Below, piece after piece: positions 35,272 to 43,232 of a DNA stretch of 64,000 bases (the first letter of the stretch is position 1; the number at the start of each line of letters is the position of its first letter). A program made the position numbers and the translations under genes. The notes beneath the pieces were generated by a model that did not search any database, was not told the DNA's origin, and saw nothing but the letters and a program-made list of their open reading frames with translations. Source of the stretch: UBA8199 sp964507045 (GTDB taxonomy: Bacteria; Verrucomicrobiota; Verrucomicrobiia; Limisphaerales; UBA8199); assembly GCA_964507045.1 (NCBI GenBank), contig CAZDOO010000019.1, forward strand, positions 7,799 through 71,798, in the 5' to 3' direction.

Positions 35272-36688
35272 GTTCCGGTTTCCTCACCTCCAGGAAGACG
35301 TTCACTTCCGTGGGGTCCTTGAAAAGGCGAGCGTGCTCAGCCGCAGCTCGCTGGGGCAGCAAAGCCGCGCCCTGCTTCACGCCGCGATAGATCAAATGCC
35401 AGTCCAATACGAATTCCAGCATGTGACGGAATGGCTTGCAGTCCTCCACGTTAGTGGCCGCCAGCAGCCCGCCCGGCGCCAGCCAATCGTAGAAGATGTT
35501 CGATAGCTGCACACAAGTCCGGTCGGGAAGATAGTCAAACAAGCCGGCGCAATAAATAAGATCGTATTGCTGGGCCGGTGCCTGCGCGAGGGATTTGGCG
35601 CCCTCTCTGAGCACGTGCTGCACGGACTTCTTCTGGACCTGGATAGAAGCGCGCCGGGCGTAGCGCCGCTTCAGCTCCTCCAATACCCGGCTCGTGTAAC
35701 GAATCGTTTCCTCGTTAAAATCATACAGGCTGAATTGCGCGTGGTCGCTTAGCGCGTCTTCGGCCAGAAACTCCTGGACTTCGCGGGCCGGACCGCAGCC
35801 CAGGTTGAGCACGCGGGTCGGCCGGCCCCGGCTGGCTCCGCGCCGCGTTTCCGCCTGGAGCAAGCCCTTTAGATGCTGGACGCGATTGCGGTGGGCCCGA
35901 GCCGGCCACTGGCTCAGAAACCAGAGATTCAGCGTTCTGGCGAACAGCGAGCCGCCCTCGTACGGATCGCGCAAGATCATGTCCACCATCTCGTAGTCGC
36001 CCGCGTAGCCGAGCGGCTTGTGGTAGGTGCGATGCGCGAAGGGCGAGCACATGACCAGCGAATGCAGGTGCCGCTTGGCGAAGTTCTGATGGACCGGCCG
36101 CAGCTCTGCTTCGATGCCCGCCGAGATGCATTCGAGGCGCTCGTGCATGGCATCAAAGGCGGGGACCAGGTCGCGGCCGATTTCGCGCGCGGCGCGCAGT
36201 TCCATCTCCAACCGGTTGCCGGCGGGGGCGGCCTGGATCTCGAGTTCCACCTGTTCGAGCCAGAGGCGAAGGTCCGTCAGGAAGCTCTGCATGTCAGCCA
36301 CCACGACTTTGAACTCGGGCAGCACCCGGTAAAGCTTCTGCCAATGGCGCAGAAAGGTTTGGAATCCCTCGTGCAGCGGGGCGGGGTCAACGTCGGGCGA
36401 AAAGGAAGCGAGCAGGAAGCCCGACTCGTCGAGCTTGGCTTCACAGACCAGGGTCGTGCCCGCGTTGACCAAATTGGTCACGACCGCCCGCCCGGCGTAG
36501 ATCGCGCGCTCATGGATGATGATCTTGAAGCTCCCCAGCACCTCGGATACCTGCAGCACCAGGCTGGGATCGTAAACCTCGATGACCGCGAGGTAGCGAG
36601 TCAGCCGCAACAGGGTGGCGCGGATCTCGACACCCTGACTGCTCTGGCAAACCACCAGGTTGTCTTTGGCCATGCTGTTGTCCATCAT
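35264..36688 (-). CDS. PhcB-like SAM methyltransferase with N-terminal PilZ-like domain
   Basis: A 474-residue protein. The N-terminal 100 residues are a PilZ-like beta barrel (VVCQSSQGVEIRATLLRLTR). A helical middle part follows, containing the family motif HKPLGYAGDYEMVDMIL. The C-terminal SAM-dependent methyltransferase domain has motif I VLNLGCGPAREV (about 293-304), the acidic loop SLYDFNEETI and motif IV-like IYCAGLFDYLPD. Its size (about 52 kDa) and layout agree with PhcB, the enzyme that makes 3-hydroxy fatty-acid methyl esters as quorum signals in Ralstonia. Start MMDNSM with AGGG upstream. First gene of the three-gene signalling unit. Confidence 0.75.
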   Translation of the reverse strand: MMDNSMAKDNLVVCQSSQGVEIRATLLRLTRYLAVIEVYDPSLVLQVSEVLGSFKIIIHERAIYAGRAVVTNLVNAGTTLVCEAKLDESGFLLASFSPDVDPAPLHEGFQTFLRHWQKLYRVLPEFKVVVADMQSFLTDLRLWLEQVELEIQAAPAGNRLEMELRAAREIGRDLVPAFDAMHERLECISAGIEAELRPVHQNFAKRHLHSLVMCSPFAHRTYHKPLGYAGDYEMVDMILRDPYEGGSLFARTLNLWFLSQWPARAHRNRVQHLKGLLQAETRRGASRGRPTRVLNLGCGPAREVQEFLAEDALSDHAQFSLYDFNEETIRYTSRVLEELKRRYARRASIQVQKKSVQHVLREGAKSLAQAPAQQYDLIYCAGLFDYLPDRTCVQLSNIFYDWLAPGGLLAATNVEDCKPFRHMLEFVLDWHLIYRGVKQGAALLPQRAAAEHARLFKDPTEVNVFLEVRKPEHG

Positions 36689-36935
36689 TTGCGCCCTGCT
36701 TTGGTTGATCTAGTCCGAGTAATCCACACCGGTCCGGCGAGAATGCCGGCTAGCCGCCGCGCCGGGCTTTGCGGCCAGAACCGCTGGCCGCAGCGTGTCC
36801 CAAGCCGGCGGGCGAATCAACCCATTATGGGGCGACTCGCACTCGGCAATTACAGACGGTTGCTGTTTCATACCACGCTTACGCCTCGGCCGCATACCTG
36901 CGGAGGGCCTCTGCGTTCCGCGCTCGGGCATTGGG

Positions 36936-38267
36936 TCAATTGGCTCCGCGATTCCTGCCGGCAGTCAGCATGCCGCGGATGAGCTTGCCGAAAGTCGCCA
37001 CGCAGCCCTCGGTCATCCCGGCCGAGGCAAATGCCAGCAAGATGTCACTGCTGGGCAGAAAGCTGTTCGACGCAAAATAGAGCGGGCGCTCCACGCCGCG
37101 GTACTTGGATTTGTGGAACGACAAGCCTTTGAAATTGTAGAGGGAACCGCCAAAGCGGGCGCTGAGCCGGAACACCAGCTTGGCTCCCCAATCGTCGTTA
37201 AAGGCTCCGCAGTCCAGCTTCCCAAAGGGGGCCAGCAGCAGGTTTAGGACTTCTGCGCCCTCCGGCTTGAACGTCTCCAGGGCCTCCATGTGGAGGGCGG
37301 TGGCCAGGCGGCCGAAGCGTTGCTCGTCGCACCGCACGATGTTTGCGGAGTAGCCGAAGACCTGCCCGTCGCGGTACATCGGATCGTAGAAGGCGAACCC
37401 GGCCACCCGGCGCTCCCGGTCGTAGGCGACAAACTTCCGGACGCCCTCTTCGTGGGCAAAGACCGGGCGCCGCGCATAGAGCCAGATTTCCCGGTCATTG
37501 ATCTTCCGAGAGCGAATCCATTGGGAGGAGAAGGCTTTCAGCTCCTCGTGGCGGCGCTCCAGGCCGGCCGCGTCTTCTTGGCGAATGGTTAGCCCTTCGC
37601 GCCGGGCTTCGTTGCGGGCGCGCTTGATCAAGTCCAGCTCCTTCCAGTTCCCTTGGGTGTTGTAGGTCTGAATGGGAATGAGCGGCTCATACCCGATGCA
37701 GTTGGCTTTGAAACCCAACGACCGCAGCGCTTCAGCGCACTCTTTGGAGATTACGCAGAATGCGGCACGCGGGTCCCATTCCAGGAAGCTGCGAAGGAGG
37801 CCCGGGAGGTCTTCCCGGGCGCAGATCGGATCGGAGAAGGCGATGCGCTTAGGCCGGCGCGCCAGCAGCGGGTGCCGCACCCGGGTATAAGCGATGTAGC
37901 CGGTCGGCGCGATGAAGTACTCCATCCCTGCCTGCAGCGTCGCATAGGCAATGCCCTCCCGACCATGCGCTTTGAGAAACGGAGAGAGCAAATCCCACTT
38001 CTGCTTCTGGGTCAGGCTCTGCGCGCTGGCGTCCTCGATGATTTGCACTCTCGGTTTGCGCGCCGGGCGAAAGTCACGGATCAGGCACGATCCGGCATTC
38101 GGTCGTTCCAGGGCCCAGCCGGCGGTGAGCGCGCACACGCTGGCGGGATTGGGCTCTGGTTGTCCTGGCAGGGCCATGGTGCCCGATGCCCCGCCTCGCT
38201 CCAGAAGCAGGTTCTGGCGAGCGTGGAACGTGGCCCACGGCTGCGGCGTGGTATACGAGCACTTCAT
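36936..38267 (-). CDS. DUF2156 (phosphatidylglycerol lysyltransferase C-terminal) acyltransferase-fold protein
   Basis: A 443-residue soluble protein with the tandem GNAT-like fold of DUF2156: FSDPICAREDLPGLLRSFLE, AAFCVISKECAEALRSLGF, LDLIKRARNEARREGL (the K-x-R-x-x-R-N region), GFAFYDPMYRDGQVFGYSAN and NFKGLSFHKSKYRG. Related domains transfer aminoacyl groups from tRNA to lipids, but here the membrane flippase half is absent. It may modify a lipid or fatty-acid-derived molecule. The ATG at 38267 is favoured because GGAGG lies 6 bases upstream; the longer frame upstream lacks such a site. It is on the same strand as the PhcBSR-like genes, 247 bases upstream. Confidence 0.75.
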   Translation of the reverse strand: MKCSYTTPQPWATFHARQNLLLERGGASGTMALPGQPEPNPASVCALTAGWALERPNAGSCLIRDFRPARKPRVQIIEDASAQSLTQKQKWDLLSPFLKAHGREGIAYATLQAGMEYFIAPTGYIAYTRVRHPLLARRPKRIAFSDPICAREDLPGLLRSFLEWDPRAAFCVISKECAEALRSLGFKANCIGYEPLIPIQTYNTQGNWKELDLIKRARNEARREGLTIRQEDAAGLERRHEELKAFSSQWIRSRKINDREIWLYARRPVFAHEEGVRKFVAYDRERRVAGFAFYDPMYRDGQVFGYSANIVRCDEQRFGRLATALHMEALETFKPEGAEVLNLLLAPFGKLDCGAFNDDWGAKLVFRLSARFGGSLYNFKGLSFHKSKYRGVERPLYFASNSFLPSSDILLAFASAGMTEGCVATFGKLIRGMLTAGRNRGAN

Positions 38268-38436
38268 TGTTCGCCTCCATAGCAGCGTTCCGGGTGCCAA
38301 CACGCCGGTCCTGGCGCTGAAAACGTGGGAAAATCTGCACGCACGCCGACCGCGTCTCACCGCGATACAGAATGTCCAAAGCCGAGGCAGAATCCCTGGC
38401 GGGAGGGGAGTGTTGCGGATGGCCCCGGCCGGGGCG

Positions 38437-38455
38437 GGGCGCCGGCATGGCGCCC
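38437..38455 (-). terminator. GC hairpin just after fadL-like gene
   Basis: GGGCGCC (38437-38443) and GGCGCCC (38449-38455) form a perfect 7-bp stem with a 5-base loop, starting 6 bases beyond the fadL-like stop on the minus strand. No T-run follows, so termination would be partial or Rho-dependent. Confidence 0.35.
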
Positions 38456-38461
38456 GGGGAA

Positions 38462-39754
38462 TCAGAAGTGCACGCCCACCGACAAAATTATGGCGTGGCT
38501 GATGAAATCATACGTGCCGTCGGCGCGCTCGCCGGAATTCGTCGCGGGCTGCGAGGAGGGCTTGCTGCCAGTGACGGTATGGTCGGGGCCGTAGCCAAAT
38601 TGGTAGGTCAGGTCGAAACTGTAACGCTTTCCTCTGTAGCCGCCGCCGACGCTGAAGAAGTGCCGGTCCAGGTCTGCTGCCAGCGGGCTGTAATAATCGT
38701 CCGGAACCGAATTTTCGTTGAAGATGTAGCCGGCGCTCACGTGCCAGCCGTTGTCGAAATACCGTGTCACGCCAAACTCATACATCCAGCTCGGCTGCCA
38801 GTTGAGTGTCACATTAACGTTCTTCTGCACGGGATACGGCGGGGCAGGGGATTGATAAATCGTCGTCTTTCCAAAGCTGCTCCACTTGGTGTAATCCGCG
38901 TCAAACTCCAGATTCCATTTGGGCGTGGGCCGGTACGAGATGCCAACCACTGCGGTCAGGGGGAAATCAAACTGCGTGTGTGCCGAGCGCTGCGTATTGG
39001 CGATTTGGGGCTGGCGCTGGAATTCGGTGTGGCCTTCCAGGTCCACCGGTGTCGCGCCGCGGAAGGTGGCGCCCAGCGAGACCTTTTCGTGGGGTTGGAA
39101 CAACACGCCCAGGTTGTATCCCGTGCTCCAACCATCTCCTTCAAAGCGGAAGTTGTCCTTCAAGCGGGGCGTGAGCTTGCGCAGACCCTGCTCCATCTCC
39201 AGGTCCACGTAATTCACCATCACGCCGCCGGCAATCGAGAGCCAGGGCGCCAGCTTGAGTGCCACCACCGGATTAATCGTCGCATAAGTCAACGAAGCTT
39301 CCGTGGCGACCGAGCGAAAGCCTGTGTCCTGCGGCCAGCTGATATCCCCCCCATAAGGCGAGTAAAGCCCCAGCCCAAAGCTCAACAGCCAATCCTTTGG
39401 CGTGTAGGTGGCGAAGCCCTGGGGGACCGCGGCCCAGGGGTCATCTATGTGAAACGTGTTGGTGTTGCGCGGGCTGGGCGGAGTGTAGCTGGGATTAAGG
39501 TAGAGCCCGCAAGCGCCGCCCCGGAAATTCAGGCCTTCGAGCTGGGTGATGCCGGCCGGGTTGTAGTAAACAGCCGACGCATTATCCGCGGTGGCAACAA
39601 AGGCTTCACCGCGCGCGGTGGCAAAGGCATCCTGACCACCCAGGCGGAAACCGTTGGCGGCCGCGTTCAGGGCCGAAGCCGCGCACAGCAGTGCCACAAG
39701 AAACCCGGTCGAGTTGCGCTCTTGAGTGATCATCAATTTGTCGGCTTGAACCAT
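38462..39754 (-). CDS. FadL/OmpP1/TodX-family outer-membrane channel
   Basis: About 430 residues with a signal peptide ending ALNAAANG. The FadL N-terminus is clear: GFRLGGQDAFATARGEAFVA followed by DNASAVYYNPAGITQLEG, the conserved N-P-A-G hatch motif. The rest alternates beta strands and ends in aromatic-rich HAIILSVGVHF, a proper barrel C-terminus with terminal Phe. FadL channels carry long-chain fatty acids and other hydrophobic molecules across the outer membrane. Upstream of the DUF2156 and Phc-like genes on the same strand. Start uncertain: ATG 39754 or 39733; both give a good signal peptide. Confidence 0.88.
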   Translation of the reverse strand: MVQADKLMITQERNSTGFLVALLCAASALNAAANGFRLGGQDAFATARGEAFVATADNASAVYYNPAGITQLEGLNFRGGACGLYLNPSYTPPSPRNTNTFHIDDPWAAVPQGFATYTPKDWLLSFGLGLYSPYGGDISWPQDTGFRSVATEASLTYATINPVVALKLAPWLSIAGGVMVNYVDLEMEQGLRKLTPRLKDNFRFEGDGWSTGYNLGVLFQPHEKVSLGATFRGATPVDLEGHTEFQRQPQIANTQRSAHTQFDFPLTAVVGISYRPTPKWNLEFDADYTKWSSFGKTTIYQSPAPPYPVQKNVNVTLNWQPSWMYEFGVTRYFDNGWHVSAGYIFNENSVPDDYYSPLAADLDRHFFSVGGGYRGKRYSFDLTYQFGYGPDHTVTGSKPSSQPATNSGERADGTYDFISHAIILSVGVHF

Positions 39755-40005
39755 TGGAATGCCGCCCCAGCTAAGCACGGAGCGCGCAGGCAAGCAAGCA
39801 ACTTTCCTGCCGTGGCGAGCGTTGGGACGCATTTCCGGGCCGCGTCGCCCAATCCCCTCAACAGGAAGGCGAGCGCCCTCGCGAGCCCATATACCTTTGA
39901 AACTCTAAGGAAATCAGGGCTCGCGTAGACGATTCCCCTCCCGCCACAAGGTTTGTAACATTGCAACCTCCACCCCGCTTCCGGCTTCCCGCACCGTCTC
40001 CTCAA

Positions 40006-40062
40006 CGTCACCCCTCCCTAGCACCTCTCATAATCTATGAGAGGTGCTAGGGAGGGGTGACG
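40006..40062 (+). repeat. Palindromic repeat element, copy 3
   Basis: A perfect palindrome with 27-base arms and a 3-base centre lies in the 403-base divergent gap between the fadL-like and GDSL-like genes. The arm runs CGTCACCCCTCCCTAGCACC then TCTCATA. It is preceded by CACCGTCTCCTCAACGTCAC and followed by GGTGGGGTGAGCCAG, the last being the same GTGAGCCAG flank as copies 1 and 2. The core shares ACCTCT with copies 2 and 4 but otherwise differs, with both arms changed together. The rest of the gap shows nothing I can name. Confidence 0.75.
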
Positions 40063-40157
40063 GTGGGGTGAGCCAGCGCCCGGCTTGGGGAGAGTTGACC
40101 TACCGCTCGTGCTCTCTTTTCCTTTACTTTTGCCCGGGGCGAGCCAAAGTTCCCACT

Positions 40158-41213
40158 GTGAAAAGTCTGGTGCGATGGATGGCATGCGTTTTGTTGTCCG
40201 GATTGGCGGTTCTCCCGGCATCGGCCGCTTTCAGCTCTCTTTACGTCTTTGGCGACGGGGTTTGCACCACGACGGCTTCCCCTGACCCGCCGTCTCTCTT
40301 CTACGGCAGCCGCTTCTGCAATGGCCGGGTCTGGGTGGAGGTGCTGGCCCAGCGGCAAGGGCTGACCTTGAGTTCCAGCCAGAACATGTCTTACTACGCC
40401 CACACCAGCACCAACCTGTTGACCAATTCGTTCTCGCTGCCGGCGGCGGCGACCAACTGGCTGTTTGTGGTGAGAGTCTGCGATGCGGACTTCGTCGGGG
40501 ACATCGAGAACCTGCCCATTAACTCAACCACCTGGAACAACTACATCAATCGTTCCCTAACCAATCATTTCCGGATAGTTACGAATCTCTATGCCAACGG
40601 CGCGCGCACTTTGATCATGCCGAACGCAGTGGATCTCACCATGGTTCCGAACTATTTCAATAACCAGAACAAGACCTTTATCCGGCAGAAGATAGCTGAC
40701 TTCAATACCGGGCTGGCCACCACGGTCGTGAACCAAATCAAGGCCAGATGCCCAGGCATTACGGTTTATGTCCCGGACTTCTTCGCCCTGTTCGACAGTA
40801 TGCTGGCCAACCCCGCCACCTACGGACTGGTCAATCCCACACCCGGGTGCAATGCGATCGGTGACGGTTACACCTCGCTGAGCAGCGGCCTGGGCGTGAG
40901 CTATATCTTCTGGGATGATCTGGACCCGACGGCGAAGGCCCAGGCAGTCATGGCCGATGTTGTTCAGCGGATGGTTTCGCCGGCGACAATCAGGAATGTC
41001 GTCTCGCTAGGTACCAGCAACCGGCTGGACGTGGTGAATGTTCCCGTTGGCCTGAGCGGGTATGTGGAAGGTCGGACTAATGTGGTGAGTGGTAGCTGGA
41101 CCTCGGCGACCAACTTCAACAGCACCAGCGTTTCGCAAGCGATCTATGTCCCAGCCTCCGGCTCGCGGCGTTTCTACCGCCTGCGTTTCCCTTTCGCCTG
41201 GACACCGCCGTAA
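40158..41213 (+). CDS. Exported SGNH/GDSL-fold protein lacking the catalytic residues
   Basis: A 351-residue exported protein with a signal peptide (about 1-22). Its fold signatures are those of GDSL lipases: SSLYVFGDGV at the N-terminus, the CNGRVWVEVLAQ block, VVRVCDADFVGDI in the third block, and YIFWDDLDPTAKAQAVMAD near the end. In active enzymes these read FGDS, G-x-N-D and D-x-x-H-P-T; here Ser is Gly, the GND Asn is missing and the catalytic His is Asp. It is probably a non-catalytic binding protein. The C-terminus carries the STS...RRFYRLRF module shared with other secreted proteins here. GTG start assigned; no clear ribosome site. Confidence 0.7.
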   Translation: MKSLVRWMACVLLSGLAVLPASAAFSSLYVFGDGVCTTTASPDPPSLFYGSRFCNGRVWVEVLAQRQGLTLSSSQNMSYYAHTSTNLLTNSFSLPAAATNWLFVVRVCDADFVGDIENLPINSTTWNNYINRSLTNHFRIVTNLYANGARTLIMPNAVDLTMVPNYFNNQNKTFIRQKIADFNTGLATTVVNQIKARCPGITVYVPDFFALFDSMLANPATYGLVNPTPGCNAIGDGYTSLSSGLGVSYIFWDDLDPTAKAQAVMADVVQRMVSPATIRNVVSLGTSNRLDVVNVPVGLSGYVEGRTNVVSGSWTSATNFNSTSVSQAIYVPASGSRRFYRLRFPFAWTPP

Positions 41214-41301
41214 ACTGCCCATTGCCGTCGGTTAGGTTTCTGCTTGTTGCCCCGGCCCGCAGGCGTTAACGTTTGGGCCTCCGTGGCAACGCACAACAGT
41301 T

Positions 41302-42057
41302 ATGGCCGGTTCTGAAAGCGAGCAGGGCGATTTGCGCGAGCGGCTGCTGGCGGTGCCGGCGCGGCAGCTTGAGGAGCGCCTCGGGCAACTCGACCGCCTG
41401 GCCACGCTGGGCACGCTGGCCGCCGCCATGGCCCACGAGATCCGGAACGCGCTTGTGCCCGGCAAGACTTCTGTTGATTTGCTGCTGGAGAAGCACCCGG
41501 ATGCCGAACTGGCTGACCTCGTCCGCCGCGAGCTGAGCCGCATTGACGCGATTGTCACCCGGATGCTCACCTTTTCGGGGCCGGCGCGTCCGGCGCTGGG
41601 CAAGGTCCGGCTGCATGAGGTTTTGGAGCACTCGCTGCGGCTCGTGCAGCCGCGTTTGGAAGGCAGTGAGGTCTCGTTAAGCCGGTCGTTCCAGGCCGCG
41701 CCGGATGTCGTGATGGGCGACGAGTACCAATTGCAGCAGGCTTTCGTGAACCTGTTGCTGAACGCGCTCGAAGCGATGGGGACCGACGGCGCGCTCTCGG
41801 TCACCACGGAGACCATGGGTGCGGGGGCCGACGGCGCGGCGCAACTTCGGGTGGCGATCCAGGACAACGGTGCGGGCATTCCGCCGGATGTAATGAGGCG
41901 GCTGTTCGAGCCGTTCTTCACCACCAAACCGAGTGGCACGGGCCTGGGGCTGGCGATCACCCGCCGCATTATCCTGGAGCACCGGGGCGACATCCGTGTG
42001 GAAAGCCAGCTTGGCCAAGGCACCGCCTTCCATATCCTGCTCCCGGTTTCGGCCTGA
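41302..42057 (+). CDS. Soluble sensor histidine kinase
   Basis: A compact 251-residue kinase with no sensor or membrane domain. A short coiled coil (about 10-35) leads to the HisKA helix with His45 in AAAMAHEIRNALVPGK. The ATPase domain is complete: NLLLNALEAMG (N box), QDNGAGIPPD (G1), FEPFFTTKP (F) and GTGLGLAI (G2), ending at HILLPVS. This is the NtrB-like minimal type, normally paired with a response regulator or bound to a separate sensor. Neither is adjacent. The downstream phosphoesterase gene begins 79 bases later on the same strand. Confidence 0.85.
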   Translation: MAGSESEQGDLRERLLAVPARQLEERLGQLDRLATLGTLAAAMAHEIRNALVPGKTSVDLLLEKHPDAELADLVRRELSRIDAIVTRMLTFSGPARPALGKVRLHEVLEHSLRLVQPRLEGSEVSLSRSFQAAPDVVMGDEYQLQQAFVNLLLNALEAMGTDGALSVTTETMGAGADGAAQLRVAIQDNGAGIPPDVMRRLFEPFFTTKPSGTGLGLAITRRIILEHRGDIRVESQLGQGTAFHILLPVSA

Positions 42058-42136
42058 AGGCAGGCGGGACGACCGCACCCCGGTCTGTCGCTGGCCGGGT
42101 TGACGAGGCGGGCATAGCTCGCACAAGATAGCCGCC

Positions 42137-43114
42137 ATGCGCACCTTCACGCTCGGCATCCTGAGCGACATTCATTACGCCAGCGCCGCCGAACGCGCGC
42201 GCGGCCAGGACTACGAGCTGCGGGAGGTTGCCAACCCCCTGGTCCGCGCCTTCGCAACCGGTTTCCGGCGTTTCGTCTGGTTGCGCGAACCTCTGGACAA
42301 GAACTTTCTCCTGGAGCGGTTCCTGGAGCAGGGGCCCGGGTTCGACTATGTGATCGCCAACGGCGATTACTCCTGTAACTCGGCTTTCGTGGGTGTGAGC
42401 GACGATGCGGCCTGCGAGAGTGTGCGGGAATGCCTGGGCAAACTGCGGCAGCGGTTCGGTGCCCGCCTGCGGGCGAATTATGGCGACCACGAGCTGGGCA
42501 AGCGCTCGATGTTCGGCGGGTGCGGCGGGCTGCGACTGGCCAGTTGGCGTCGTGCCCGGGGGGACCTGGACCTGCCGCCGTTGTGGCAAGTCGAGGTCGG
42601 CCGCTATGTGCTGCTGGGATTTGCCTCCTCGCTAGTGGCGCTGCCGGTGTTTGCGGCGGAGATGCTGCCCGCCGAGCGGCCGGAGTGGGAGCGCCTGCGG
42701 ACCGAACACCTGGCGAAGATAGGCGCGGTGTTCGCGACGCTGCGTCCAGACCAGAGGATGCTGCTGTTCTGCCACGATCCGACCGCGTTGCCGTTCCTGT
42801 GGCGGGAGGAGAGCGTCCGGGCCAAATTGGCGCAGATCGAGCAAACGGTTGTGGGCCATCTGCACTCCAACTTCGTGTTTTGGAAGGCCCGCCTGCTCGC
42901 GGGGATGCCGCGCATCGGCTTTCTGGGCCACGCCGTCCAGCGTTATAGCACCGCCTTGAGCCAGGCCCGCTATTGGCGTCCCTTCCGCGTTCGCCTTTGC
43001 CCCGCGCTGGCCGGTATTGAGCTGTTGAAGGACGGCGGATACTGCACGATCGAGCTCGACCCGGAAGCGCATGACCCAATCCGCTTTAATTTCCATCGCT
43101 TGCATCGTCCGTGA
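42137..43114 (+). CDS. Calcineurin-like metallophosphoesterase
   Basis: A 325-residue dinuclear-metal phosphoesterase. The metal-binding motifs are in order: LSDIHYAS (D-x-H), VIANGDYS (GD), NYGDHELG (in place of GNHE), LLFCHDPT and VVGHLHSNFVF (GHxH). The GNHE to YGDHE change keeps the His but replaces the usual Asn by Asp. No signal peptide, so it acts in the cytoplasm. The substrate is unknown. Good ATG start in a 79-base gap after the kinase gene. Confidence 0.82.
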   Translation: MRTFTLGILSDIHYASAAERARGQDYELREVANPLVRAFATGFRRFVWLREPLDKNFLLERFLEQGPGFDYVIANGDYSCNSAFVGVSDDAACESVRECLGKLRQRFGARLRANYGDHELGKRSMFGGCGGLRLASWRRARGDLDLPPLWQVEVGRYVLLGFASSLVALPVFAAEMLPAERPEWERLRTEHLAKIGAVFATLRPDQRMLLFCHDPTALPFLWREESVRAKLAQIEQTVVGHLHSNFVFWKARLLAGMPRIGFLGHAVQRYSTALSQARYWRPFRVRLCPALAGIELLKDGGYCTIELDPEAHDPIRFNFHRLHRP

Positions 43115-43232
43115 CAAGAGTTGCCCGGCGGGTAGCGCAATCGTTGGTGGGTGGTGAGGGAAGGAGCCGCCACGGCTGGGAAACGACTGGCGGGAAGGCC
43201 GCCAGACTGCGGGAGACACCGTTGGGGGCGGG

